64,000 bases of DNA from NCBI RefSeq assembly GCF_037325665.1, contig NC_090247.1:24297680-24361679 (forward strand), read 5' to 3'. Origin of the DNA: Littorina saxatilis (taxonomy: Eukaryota > Mollusca > Gastropoda > Littorinimorpha > Littorinidae). Position numbers and translations under genes: made by a program. The notes below the pieces were generated by a model, which had not been told where the DNA came from, searched no databases, and was given only the letters and a program-made list of their open reading frames with translations. Positions 1 through 13,900 of this stretch are shown piece by piece. The stretch's first letter is position 1. Every line of letters starts with the position of its first letter.

Positions 1-751
1 AATGACATGTACAACGATGAGATCAGTTAACACTGTCTGTGTTCTGTGTGCAGGCAGGGGTGCTGGAGAGAGAGATCAAATGACATGTACAATGATGAGA
101 TCAGTTAACACTGTGTTCTGTGTGCAGGCCGGGGTGCTGGAGAGAGAGATGAAATGACATGTACAATGATGAGATCAGTTAACACTGTCTGTGTTCTGTG
201 TGCAGGCCGGGGTGCTGGAGAGAGAGATCAAATGACATGTACAATGATGAGATCAGTTAACACTGTCTGTGTTCTGTGTGCAGGCAGGGGTGCTGGAGAG
301 AGAGATGAAATGACATGTACAATGATGAGATCAGTTAACACTGTCTGTGTTCTGTGTGCAGGCCGGGGTGCTGGAGAGAGAGATCAAATGACATGTTCAA
401 TGATGAGATCAGTTAACACTGTCTGTGTTCTGTGTGCAGGCCGGGGTGCTGGAGAGAGAGATCAAATGACATGTACAATGATGAGATCAGTTAACACTGT
501 CTGTGTTCTGTGTGCAGGCCGGGGTGCTGGAGAGAGAGATCAAATGACATGTACAATGATGAGATCAGTTAACACTGTCTGTGTTCTGTGTGCAGGCCGG
601 GGTGCTGGAGAGAGAGATCAAATGACATGTACAATGATGAGATCAGTTAACACTGTCTGTGTTCTGTGTGCAGGCCGGGGTGCTGGAGAGAGAGATCAAA
701 TGACATGTACAATGATGAGATCAGTTAACACTGTCTGTGTTCTGTGTGCAG
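1..751. repeat. 78-bp minisatellite carrying the exon acceptor, ~10 copies
   Basis: Unit starts lie near 1, 78, 152, 230, 308, 386, 464, 542, 620 and 698. Each unit holds intron sequence ending gttctgtgtgcag plus about 20 nt of the downstream exon (GCCGGGGTGCTGGAGAGAGA). Because 78 is a multiple of 3, a 26-residue repeat ORF appears by chance. The array continues beyond the left edge of the window. Confidence 0.95.
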
Positions 752-832
752 GCGGAGGTGCTGGAGAGAGAGATGAAGAAAGAACAGCGGAGGAAGGACG
801 TGCTGACCAAGCAGATACAGCAGGGAAACCAG
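752..832 (+). CDS. SETX: SETX-like exon: pre-motif-II coiled coil
   Basis: 27 codons in phase 0, between acceptor gtgtgcag and donor CAG/gtgagt. It encodes a Lys/Glu/Arg-rich helix resembling the region before motif II in senataxin. Its acceptor is the last of about ten tandem near-copies. In the earlier copies the exon start is followed in frame by a TGA after about nine codons, so only the last acceptor yields an open exon. Confidence 0.8.
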
Positions 833-2860
833 GTGAGTGGGGGTCTCTGTATTTGTTCCTCACCATGCATGGCTGCTTGCTCTGTGGGACAGGCCTACCT
901 GTGAAAACAAATCTGCCTGCTACAGTGGAACCCCACTTTTTAAACCCCCCATATAAAGACCTTGAATTTTTGTCTGAATTTTGTGTGCATAACCTATGTT
1001 TTCTTTCTTTCTTTATTTGGTGTTTAACGTCGTTTTCAACCATTCAAGGTTATATCGCGACGGATAACCTATGTTAATTGTCTTCATTGTAAGACTCTCT
1101 CCTTTTAAAGACCTGATTTTCCCAGATTTTGTAAGGTCTTAAACGGGGGTTCCACTGTATTTCATTTCTGGTCAGGCGTGTACACAAACCTCCTTCTGCA
1201 TTGCCGAGACACAAAACAAACATGGACACCCTGACGGCTTTCTGTGCAGATTAGGAATTTTACGATAGACAATGAATGCATGAAACAAACATGGACACCC
1301 TGACAGCTTTCTGTGCAGATTGGGAATTTCTTCTTCTTCTTCTGCGTTCGTGGGCTGAAACTCCCACGTACACTCGTGTTTTTTGCGCGAGTGGAATTTT
1401 ACGTGTATGACCGTTTTTTACCCCGCCATTTAGGCAGCCATACACCGCTTTCGGAGGAAGCATGCTGGGTATTTTTGTGTTTCTATAACCCACCGAACTC
1501 TCACATGGATTACAGGATCTTTTTCGTGCGCACTTGGTCTTGTGCTTGCGTGTACACACGGGGGTGTTCGGACACCGAGGAGAGTCTGCACACAAAGTTG
1601 ACTCTGAGAAATAAATCTCTCGCCGAACATGGGGACGAACTCATGCTGACAGCGGCCAACTGGATACAAATCCAGCGTGCTACCAACTGAGCTACATCCC
1701 CGCCCGAGATTGGGAATTTTACGAAAGACAATTTTGTAACTGGCATTGGTGTCAGTCTACAAAATGAATGCATCAAAATTGTCACTGCGCAGAAAGCAGC
1801 CCGGCTGTTGAGTGTTGATATGTGACCAAGTGGAGGGGTGGTCTTATCCCATGTAAAAGCCTGGCTAGATCCTAGACAGTCAGCGAACTGTACAGACTGT
1901 TGTCTATGCTGTCTGTAGTATTGTGAAGTGTACCGGGCTGTCTGTTTTGTCATCACACAAGAGACGCGTGATAGAGTATGAAGCTTTTTGGGATGCTGTG
2001 CTTTCTTTTATGCATTGTGCTTTGTGTACAGTATTTATTCATTATGGAGCTGTTGTTATACTAATGGGTTTTTTTCTCCGTCATTTTACGTTGGTTTGGT
2101 TCACACAGTTTGCATTCATGTTTGGCCGAGTAGTTGTGTTAAGGGATTTTGTTAATTTTGTAGGACCAGTACGTAAATCAGGTAAAGTATGAAAAAGATT
2201 TTGGTTTTTACTTTTCTGCTTTCCTGTTTGATATTTATCTATATGTGTGTGTTTGTGGTAAAAACACACACAAAGAAGCATATTCAACAAATCTCTAGTC
2301 TTTTTGGTAATTAAGCAGAAGATAGCAAGGGTAGGGTACCCTACCAGTCAAGTCATTCAGTCCTGTGCGCTAACCCTTACAGAGTTCACGTTGCGTTTTC
2401 TCATGAGAAAACCAGGTGCCATGCAGTATCGCACAACTCTTTTCTTCTTCTTCTTTTTTTCTATTAATTTTACCCTCTTTATTTTCTGCATGCGTGTCTT
2501 GGCGTTTCCCTGAGATTTGCGCTTTGAACTCAGGATCTTTATCGAGTACATGTATCCACATAGGCATGTTTTGACTCCCACAAAGTTGCCTGGGAAGACC
2601 ATCCCTTGCCGAAACCTGGTGATCAAATCCATGCCCATAGCGACAAATAGTTTCCCAAGCCAGCCAGAGTGCTAGGAACAGAACTGTCCCCGTCCCAGTG
2701 GTTCTATAGGTCCGTATGGAGCACATCAGCTGCAATCCACAATGTTTGGAAATAACTCTGTTGGATTTGTATGGGCTATGAAAGAGTGAATACAAACTTT
2801 ATTGAGGCAAACTTTCATACGTGAAATTGTAGGTCGGTCACCAGGGAGGAGCACGTGTGG

Positions 2861-2895
<35 letters not shown>

Positions 2896-5800
2896 TAACG
2901 CCCAGCCGACCACGAAGGGCCATATCAGGGCGGTGCTGCTTTGACATATAACGTGCGCCACACACAAGACAGAAGTCGCAGCACAGGCTTCATGTCTCAC
3001 CCAGTCACATTATTCTGACACCGGACCAACCAGTCCTAGCACTAACCCCATAATGCTGGACGCAAGGCGGAGCAGCCACCAGATTGCCAATTTTAAAGTC
3101 TTAGGTATTCTTTCTTCTTCAGCGTTCGACAAAGTCTTAGGTATGACCCGGCCGGGGTTCGAACCCACGACTTCCCGATCACGGGGCGGACGCCTTACCA
3201 CTAGGCCAACCGTGCCGGTTGTGGAAAGTTTGCCGTGATAGAAGCAAGAGTTTTCATGTGACCCCACGGGATTATTATGAGATTATTTGAGTTTTCATGT
3301 GACCCCACGGGATTATTATGAGATTATTTGAGAGTTTTCATGTGACCCCACGGGATTATTATGAGATTATTTGAGAGTTTTCACCCTTTCACAACCCATA
3401 CAAGCCTAGTAGAGTCATTATTTCTGTAGTTCGTCTATTGTCTCACAATGGTACCTGAGGAATTTGCAGTCAGCAGTTGCCATGATGTGAAAGAGAACCT
3501 GGTCAATATCAGCTGGCAAGTAATGTGATTGGTAATGAGCTGTGCTGAAAGTACTGATCCCAGAAAAATAAGTGCATGTAGGTGCTGTGCCAATGCATTA
3601 CAGTGGAACCCCCCTTTTAAGACCTCCAAACATCTGAGAAAATAAAATGAGGGTAAATTTACAGAGGTTATGAACAGAAAGTCTGAGAAAACAAGGTCTT
3701 AAAAAGGAGGGAGTCTTAAATTGGGGGGTCTTAAAAGGGGGGTTCCACTGTACTATGAAAATAACATGCTTTGCAGGCCACTAACAATTTGTATCACTAC
3801 ACAACATATAGCCTGGTCAAAAAAAGTTTTAAAAAACCCCAACCCCACAGAAAACACATCTTGAAGACGGCGTTAGGTTGATGTGCTAACACAGCGAGTG
3901 TTGTTTTTCTTTTATTCCCTGTTATACAAACAAGTTTTGCCTTACTTTATGATACTTAGTCAATGTTATACTTTACAAATCTTTTGAGCAGAAGATTCAG
4001 TTTATTTGGCGTTGTTTCAGTTTTTGACGTTTTTGAGTCAAGTTTTGTACTGTGACGTTCTTACTGTGCCAGAAAGAAGAATTGGGATTGAATTAGTGAT
4101 TGACAGCTGCATGAATGATACAAGTTATTATAATACGGTCCCAAAGAGAAGGTAGTTTTAAATTTTTCTCTCCATTTTTTTCTTTCCATTTTAATTGTCA
4201 CAGTTTTATAGCATTCTTGTCAGTCAAGGATATTCTAGCTTTTCCTAGTTTCTTTAAGTTTGAGTTAGTATTCTAGTGTTCAGTTTTGGGTATTGTTTTG
4301 TTCGTTTTTTCATTTTATTTTGTTTTGTTTGTATCTTCAAGAAATGTATACTGTAGCAAGTGGTAGTATATTGTATATCCTATTTGCTATGTATTTTCTA
4401 GCATTGAGATGTAGTGCCTGTAACATTTGCTACTTTGTCTACGCACATTTATTCCTAATTTTGTACTGAACTTCACCAGTAAATCTAATGGTTGCTCTTA
4501 CCTCTGGTACTGAAGGGTAGTATAGTGTTAGGATGATGCTACATCCCTTGGTTGTCGTGACCAGAGAAAATTTCTGACAGCAGGCTTGACCCAAGATTTT
4601 CATCTTTCACTTTACTTAAAAGAACGCTGAACGCATGGGCAGAAGATTGGTGCGTCTCCATCAACAAGGAGAAATCCTCCACCACCCTATTCACACTGTC
4701 GCCAAAGCAGAAAGCCGGAACCATTAGGCTTGGTGGAACTCCTCTGAGAGAGGATGAAGAAGCAACGTACCTTGGTGTCACCTTTGATAGACGGCAGACC
4801 TGGAAACCACACATTGCACAGGCAGAGACGAAGGCCCGGCGCAAGCTAGCCATACTCAGGAAGCTGGCAGGTACCACCTGGGGAGCGAACGAGAAGATAC
4901 TGAAGACAGTATACCAGGGAACAATCAGACCCCACCTCGAGTACGGCTCCACAGCGTGGTCAACCTCAGCCAAGACAAACCTGCAGACCCTTGACCGTGT
5001 GCAAAACCAGGCCCTCCGACTCATCACCGGTGCAATGAAATCCACGCCCATCAAGGAAATGGAGAAGCTTACCACCATCCAACCCCTCTGTCAGAGAAGA
5101 GAAGCCAAGACTATGGTACAGGCCGAGAAGCTCAAGTGCCTACCCGACCACCCCATGAAGCACAGACTGAGCAACCTCACCAAGAACCGGCTTAAACGGA
5201 GCAGTTTTGTACACGAGAGCAAGAGACTTTCTCGACAGTACAGGGAAGTCCTTCCACAGAACACTCTACCTCTGACTCAAGAAGAAGAGGAAACCCCCAA
5301 GGCAACAGAGAAACCAGGCATCCAGATCTGCACCAGTGTTCCACATGTTACCTCAGGAGAAGATCAGAATGACACAGCTCGACAGGCACTCACCTTAGCC
5401 CTGATCGACGAACAGTACCCAAAAGAGGCGTGGATCCATGTATACACCGATGGATCAGCAACTAACGCCGTGCTCAATGGAGGTGCAGGCATTCTCATCC
5501 AGTTCCCTGGGGGACATACAGCTACATCCAGCGTTGCCACTGGCAAACACTGCACAAACTATAAAGCAGAAGCAGAAGCTCTCATGCAGGCCGCCTCCTT
5601 CGTTCAGGACTCCGCAGACCCTTGCTACCAAGTTGTCTTCCTCTCGGACGCCCTTTCAGTCCTTCAGGCCCTAGAGAACGACAAACTCCCACAGCTGGCC
5701 AAAGCATTACAGATGGTCAGACAAACCAGAAGAGTTGTCCTCCAGTGGATACCAGCACACTGTGGGATACCAGGAAATGAAAGGGCAGATGAGCTGGCAA

Positions 5801-7764
5801 AAGAAGGAGCCGTGGAAGACCAACCTGAAAACAGTGTCAGCTTTAGTGAGCAGAAGACAATCATCAAGGCATTGATGAGGCCAAGGACAAACAGAGATGA
5901 CTACCACACAATGTCCAGAGAGCAGCAAGTCAACCTCATCAGGCTGCGTACTGGCCACAACAGGCTCAATGCTCACATGAACCGAAAGTTCAAGCTGGCG
6001 CCATCACCAACCTGTGCCTGCGGTCAAGAGGACCAAACAGCGGAACACATCTTACAGCGATGTCCCTTACTAGATGAGGAACGAAAAGAAGTGTGGCCGT
6101 CACCAACTCCCTTGCAGACCAAACTATACGGCAGTCGACAGGAGTTGGAGAAAACGACAACATTTATCACCAGTGCTGGACTGATTGTGTAACCTCTGCG
6201 AACGCCAAGAAGAAGAAGACTTAAAAGAAGGATGGCGCAGTATTGGATGTGGGCTTGAGAGTGGGTGTGGGAAAGGGGAGGGGGGTGCAGTTGTCCATCG
6301 GCCCTTAAAGATCTCATCAACCAACAAGACTGCAGCCAACTGGTGTTTTCAGACACGTGTCAGGCCCCATCAGGAAGGTTTAGTGCACAGGTGACTTCAG
6401 GAATGCTGCCAAGTTGCAGGCGCAGGGTCACATGATTTCCCAAAGGGTCACATGACTTCCTGCCTTATTACCAGTAGTGTTTGGCCGTTTTTTGATCAGG
6501 TTTTCATGTGATTCAAACATTGCAGATTTGCAGCCGTCTGGAAGCAGACTGCATGTCTCTGACAAGGGTCAGCAGATGACATTGTTTACCCTGAATGCTT
6601 GTAACAGAGCATGACTGACTTTTTTGTAACGTCACTTGGTGAGATCTTTAGTTTGACGCTGGATCAGTGGATGTCTGCTGTGATTGTGACAGAATGTGGC
6701 AGTGAGTTTACGTCCCTTGGTGTGATGTTTAGTTTAACGCTGGATGATGTGACTGTGGCAGAGGATGTCTCTCTATTTACATCAGTTGGTGAGTCTTTGA
6801 GTGTAACCCTGCATGTGACTGTGATCAACAGAGCGTGGAGTTGACGGGGAGGGAGTACAACGAGATCTTCGAGCGGCAGTTGAAGGAGCCGCAGATTGTG
6901 TGCGGCACGCTCAGCAGCTTTGGTCAGCCACGCATCCTGGACACGCTGCGACGCAACCCCACTGGCAACCGCTACAACAACCAGCACTTCACTTGCGCCA
7001 TCATTGACGAGGTCTGTAAGGCTGGAGGGATTGGGACTGGGGGAAGGGAGGGGTGGAAAGAAGGGGACTAACAACTGTTCCTGTTGGTTGAGGATAAAAA
7101 TCCTCTGGTGGTCTGACCTTCAGTGAAAAGAATAGCGTCATATGAACTGTACACACATACCGTCAGCAAATGAAATGGGAGCAGTACTCTGATATTCTGA
7201 TTGCAGAGACATTGGTGATGTGGCTATTATAACATTTATGTATTGATCCATTTCAGTAAGAAATCCTTTTTCTGTTTACAACTTAATGCACACAAACAAT
7301 GCACTGTTTAGTAGTCTCGACCAGCCGCCTAAATTTGAGTTTTAGTCAACCTTTGAAGTCACATGGCTCAAGGAAGGGAAATCAATTGTTAAATTGGTAC
7401 ATTGTATTTTATATGATCATGTATGATTGATGATGACAATGATGATGACAATGATGGTGATGATGATGATGATAACATGATGATGATGAATATGAATATG
7501 AAGATGACGATTGCAGGCCACACAGGCGACGGAGCTGGACAGCCTGATACCACTGCAATACTGCGTGACCAAGCTCTTCATGGTGGGCGACCCCAACCAG
7601 CTTCCCCCCACCGTGCTCTCCACTGTGAGTGTGACACACACACACACACGCATGCACACCCACGCACGCACAAACGCACACCCATGGACGCACGCATGCA
7701 CTCACACACGCATGCATGCACGCACACATGCACATATGCGCACACACACACTGATGTATCACTG

Positions 7765-7799
<35 letters not shown>

Positions 7800-8608
7800 A
7801 GGATGCACGCCCACACACACACACACACACACACGCATGCACGCACGCACACACACAGACAACATTATGCCACCTTAATACACAGGAAAACTGTAGAAAG
7901 TTTGTGGTGAAGGCAGTCTTCTTTACTGGACTGTGTATGTCAGTATTGATTATGGTGAGAAAAGCATGCGCAGCCAGTTCTGTGTCAACTTCCTGTGGTT
8001 CTTGTGATGTGCTGGAGTTTTCAAAGCACCCTTCCAGCAACGGTGTGAGGTCAACGCCTTGTGTTGCAGAAAGCTCAGAGCCTCAACTACAACCTGTCTC
8101 TGTTTGAGCGACTGTACAACCATTTCCACGACCGGCCTGGCAGCGACAACCCCGTCATGATGCTACGCACACAGTACCGCATGGACCCCGCTATCTGCCG
8201 CTTCCCCAATCGTCATGTATATAGAGACCTGCTGGTCACAGACAGGTAACTATACACACTACACACTACACAGTACCGCATGGAACCCGCCTTCAGACAC
8301 AATATGCACACAATAGTTGTATGAGTATGTTGTTTTCTGACATCTGGTATGAAAGAAACATGGTTAAACTGTGACAGAATGACACCCTTGTGTGGCGTTG
8401 ACTTGAGCAGTAAAAATTGAATGTCATTTGTGTGATACTGTATGTTGACAGACAGGTGCTGGAGAACTGTGCCAAGTACCCGCTGCATCCCTATGTCATC
8501 TTCGACGTGGAGGAGGGACAGGAACTCCTCTCTCAGTCGGGGTCAGTTGCCTCCCCTGTTTGTGTCTAAGTTTGTGTTGCATCTATGTATTCTTTGTGTA
8601 TGTAAGTG

Positions 8609-8660
<52 letters not shown>

Positions 8661-10836
8661 CGTGCTTGTGTGTGTGTGTGTGTACATACACAGAAGTGTT
8701 GGTTCCCCAGTGAACAGTGTAGCACCTTGCCTAGTGGCTCAGAGTCAAGGTTACATTACTGTTCAGTGACAGAAGGTCTCTTTTGGTATTCAGTGTCATG
8801 TGCCAGAAGACACGTTTTCCATTTCATGTGCGCATACATATATAAACTGTGGGAAAAAAATGATGGCACATATTTTTGTACTCCAACTAAAACTCATTCC
8901 GGTGTCATTTTATGTAAAAAAATGTTTGTGTGTGCACAGTTTATTTGCAAAAATTAATGTTTTCTTCTCTTATTCTATTATATGTTCCACATGTAATCCT
9001 ACAGAACACTGAGCAACGAACTAGAGGCGGACTGCACGGCCGTTCTGTGTCATCAACTGCTGAACACCAAGCTCCACATCACTCCAAACAGCATCGGCAT
9101 CATCTGCCCCTACGCCGGGCAGAAACGACTGGTCACGCGCAAACTGAAAGACAGGTTGGTGCCTCCTGCATGCACACAGCGGTGGTTTGGTTCGTTAATG
9201 CTGTGGAGAAAATGTGCAACTGTAGCTGATGCTATTGAAAAGATAGCTGTATGTATCACTGTGTTGCTGTTATCACAAGACAGGTGTATGTAAATGTGGC
9301 ATAGGCCTTACCTTCATCGTGTTGCTGTTATCACAAGACATGTGTATGTAAATGTGGCATAGGCCTTACCTTCATCGTGTTGCTGTTATCACAAGACAGG
9401 TGTATGTAAATGTGGCATAGGCCTTACCTTCATCGTGTTGCTGTTATCACAAGACAGGTGTATGTAAATGTGGCATAGGCCTTACCTTCATCGTGTTGCT
9501 GTTATCACAAGACAGGTGTATGTAAATGTGGCATAGGCCTTACCTTCATCGTGTTGCTGTTATCACAAGACAGGTGTATGTAAATGTGGCATAGGCCTTA
9601 CCTTCATCGTGTTGCTGTTATCACAAGACAGGTGTATGTAAATGTGGCATAGGCCTTACCTTCATCGTGTTGCTGTTATCACAAGACAGGTGTATGTAAA
9701 TGTGGCATAGGCCTTACCTTCATCGTGTTGCTGTTATCACAAGACAGGTGTATGTAAATGTGGCATAGGCCTTACCTTCATTGTGTTACTGTTATCTCAA
9801 GACAGGTGTATGTAAATGTGGCATAGGCCTTACCTTCATCGTGTTGCTGTTATCACAAGACAGGTGTATGTAAATGTGGCATAGGCCTTACCTTCATCGT
9901 GTTGCTGTCCTTCTGCGCACTGCTCTGCATTTTGAAGATTGCTTTCACTGACTATAATTGACTTTTTGTCTGTATGATTAATTGTTTTATTTAGGTTGTA
10001 CATAGGTACTGAACTTGTCAAATCCAGGTGCACGGAGCCCCTGGGGCTTTTAGTCATACCTCAGGCAGCTATCCGTTAGAAGAACTACCAAGTTTCATTG
10101 ACTTGCACCCAAAGAGTCAAGAACTGCGAATTTTTTACGAATTAATTTCGTACTCGGACCCGGCTGGTCTTGACCTATTTTTGGATCTAAATTTAGATCG
10201 GGTAGATCACCACATCATGCACAAAAAGACACGCCACTAGCAAACTATGTCAGACGTCATCATGAGTTTGTGTAAAACAAAATGGAGGCCGGAATCATTC
10301 AGTTGAATCGAACTCCGACCAAACACCACGTAATAACTAGGTTAATTTATGCACTCGCGTGAACAAGAAACTGTCGAGCTTCACAGATGTCGTCGTTGGG
10401 TAGTTTTGGGTTTGTTTTACTACCATAGGAGGATTTTTGAACTGTAAATGCACTCAGCTGCAACAAAAACGCAAAACGAAGGCTGTGAGCTGCACTGTGC
10501 CTTTAATTGTTCTATTTTGTATATGTTCTTTTGTAAAGGGCCTAGACCCATAGCATAGGTTAGGCACTTAAAAATGTCCAGTTATTATTAATATTATTAT
10601 TATTATTATTATTTTATGAAGGTGATGCCATCATTTCCTTCTTATTCCTCTTCTCCAAGAGAATAACACACTACTTTCTTGTAGTCTTGAGATCAGACTG
10701 TGCCACAGAGCCATTGAGGGCAGAGGGCAGAAAAAAACAAATCATTACTGTTTTACTGATTTTGCCATCAGTGTCGTGGGCTCTCTGTGTGTACTGTGTC
10801 CAGTGTTATTGTGGTCTGGAGACAAAGCGCATGAAC

Positions 10837-10928
<92 letters not shown>

Positions 10929-13900
10929 GAGATGAACACATTGGAGGGGTTCCAGGGACGACAGAAACACATCATCGCATTAGGATCAGTTAGATTGTTT
11001 CCTCATTTTGTTGCCAGCGTTTATTGCTTTCTTCTTCTCTGTGTGCACAAAAAAAGAATAAATTATATTTTAAAGACCATGATGTGTTCTCTACTTGTGT
11101 GCCAGGAATATTGAGGGCATCGAGGTGAACACGGTGGACGGGTTTCAGGGCCGAGAGAAACACGTCATGTTCTAACTGCGTTCTCTGTGTGTGTGTGTGT
11201 GTGTGTGACAGGAATATTGAGGGCATCGAGGTGAACATGGTGGACGGGTTTCAAGGTCGAGAGAAACACGTCATGTTCTAACTGCGTTCTATCTGTGTGT
11301 GTGTGTGTGTATGTGTGTGACAGGAATATTGAGGGCATCGAGGTGAACACGGTGGACGGGTTTCAAGGTCGAGAGAAACACATCATGTTCTAACTGCGTT
11401 CTCTCTTTGTGTGTGACAGGAATATTGAGGGCATCGAGGTGAACACGGTGGACGGGTTTCAGGGCCGAGAGAAACACGTCATGTTCTAACTGCATTCTGT
11501 GTGTGTGCGTGTGTGTGTGACAGGAATATTGAGGGCATCGAGGTGAACACGGTGGACGGGTTTCAGGGCCGAGAGAAACACATCATGTTCTAACTGCGTT
11601 CTCTCTTTGTGTGTGACAGGAATATTGAGGGCATCGAGGTGAACACGGTGGACGAGTTTCAGGGCCGAGAGAAACACGTCATGTTCTAACTGCGTTCTCT
11701 CTTTGTGTGTGACAGGAATATTGAGGGCATCGAGGTGAACACGGTGGATGGGTTTCAGGGCCGAGAGAAACACGTCATGTTCTAACTGCGTTCTGTCTTT
11801 GTGTGTGACAAGAATATTGAGGGCATCGAGGTGAACATGGTGGACGAGTTTCAGGGCCGAGAGAAACACGTCATGTTCTAACTGCGTTCTCTCTTTGTGT
11901 GTGACAGGAATATTGAGGGCATCGAGGTGAACACGGTGGACGAGTTTCAGGGCCGAGAGAAACACGTCATGTTCTAACTGCATTCTCTCTTTGTGTGTGA
12001 CAGGAATATTGAGGGCATCGAGGTGAACACGGTACGGTGGACGAGTTTCAGGGCCGAGAGAAACACATCATGTTCTAACTGCGTTCTCTGTGTGTGTGTG
12101 ACAGGAATATTGAGGGCATCGAGGTGAACACGGTGGACGAGTTTCAGGGCTGAGAGAAACACATCATGTTCTAACTGCGTTCTCTGTGTGTGTGTGACAG
12201 GAATATTGAGGGCATCGAGGTGAACACGGTGGACGAGTTTCAGGGCCGAGAGAAACACGTCATGTTCTAACTGCGTTCTCTCTTTGTGTGTGACAGGAAT
12301 ATTGAGGGCATCGAGGTGAACACGGTGGACGAGTTTCAGGGCCGAGAGAAACACGTCATGTTCTAACTGCGTTCTCTCTTTGTGTGTGACAAGAATATTG
12401 AGGGCATCGAGGTGAACACGGTGGACGAGTTTCAGGGCCGAGAGAAACATGTCATGTTCTAACTGCGTTCTCTCTTTGTGTGTGACAGGAATATTGAGGG
12501 CATCGAGGTGAACATGGAGGACGAGTTTCAGGGCCGAGAGAAACACGTCATGTTCTAACTGCGTTCTCTGTGTGTGTGACAGGAATATTGAGGGCATCGA
12601 GGTGAACACGGTGGATGAGTTTCAGGGCCGAGAGAAACACGTCATGTTCTAACTGCGTTCTCTCTTTGTGTGTGACAGGAATATTGAGGGCATCGAGGTG
12701 AACACGGTGGACGAGTTTCAGGGCCGAGAGAAACACGTCATGTTCTAACTGCGTTCTCTCTTTGTGTGTGACAGGAATATTGAGGGCATCGAGGTGAACA
12801 CGGTGGACGAGTTTCAGGGCCGAGAGAAACACGTCATGTTCTAACTGCGTTCTCTCTTTGTGTGTGACAGGAATATTGAGGGCATCGAGGTGAACACGGT
12901 GGACGAGTTTCAGGGCCGAGAGAAACACGTCATGTTCTAACTGCGTTCTCTCTTTGTGTGTGACAGGAATATTGAGGGCATCGAGGTGAACACGGTGGAC
13001 GGGTTTCAGGGCCGAGAGAAACACATCATCATCCTGTCGTGTGTCAGGGCTCGTAGCTCTACCGGGGGCATTGGGTATGTCCGCTTGTGACGCTGCACCT
13101 TTCTCCTCACTCTTCTGTCTCTCTTCGTGTTGACTGTCTTTATTCAAACATACAGGCTACAGGCTACCATCAAATCTGCACCTTTCTCCTCACTCTTTTG
13201 TCTCTCTTCGTGTTGACTGTCTTTATTCAAACATACAGGCTACAGGCTACCATCAAATCTGCACCTTTCTCCTCACTCTTTTGTCTCTCTTCGTGTTGAC
13301 TGTCTTTATTCAAACATACAGGCTACAGGCTACCATCAAATCTGCACCTTTCTCCTCACTCTTTTGTCTCTCTTCGTGTTGACTGTCTTTATTCAAACAT
13401 ACAGGCTACAGGCTACCATCAAATCTGCACCTTTCTCCTCACTCTTCTGTCTCTCTTCGTGTTGACTGTCTTCATTCAAACATACAGGCTACCATCAAAT
13501 CTGCACAGCCAAGCAGTCAATAAACCAACTAGCTTAGCAAGCAACCAACTAACCACTTACACACACTAAAATAAAAAGAGAAATAAATAGGAAAAAGAGT
13601 ACAGAAAGAAAAGATGTTAAGAAAAGAACTAGTGCGTGCAAACTAATCCCAGACCCAATGATGCAAACTAATCCCAGACCCAATGATGCAAACTGATCCC
13701 AGACCCAATGATGCACACTAATCCCAGACCCAATGATGCAAACTAATCCCAGACCCAATGATGCAAACTAATCCCAGACCCAATGATGCAAACTGATCCC
13801 AGACCCAATGATGCAAACTAATCCCAGACCCAATGATGCAAACTAATCCCAGACCCAATGATGCAAACTAATCCCAGACCCAATGATGCAAACTGATCCC

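Noticed and set aside
154-1077. 307-aa repetitive ORF
   Set aside because: It is a by-product of the 78-bp (26-codon) minisatellite spanning a splice acceptor; the true exon frame differs.
7409-7878. His/Thr-rich and Cys/Val-rich ORFs
   Set aside because: Translations of the (CA)n microsatellite.
11286-13147. Minus-strand ORFs with [20 protein letters not shown] repeats
   Set aside because: Antisense reading of the 96-bp (32-codon) motif V array; the sense strand carries the helicase motif and splice sites.
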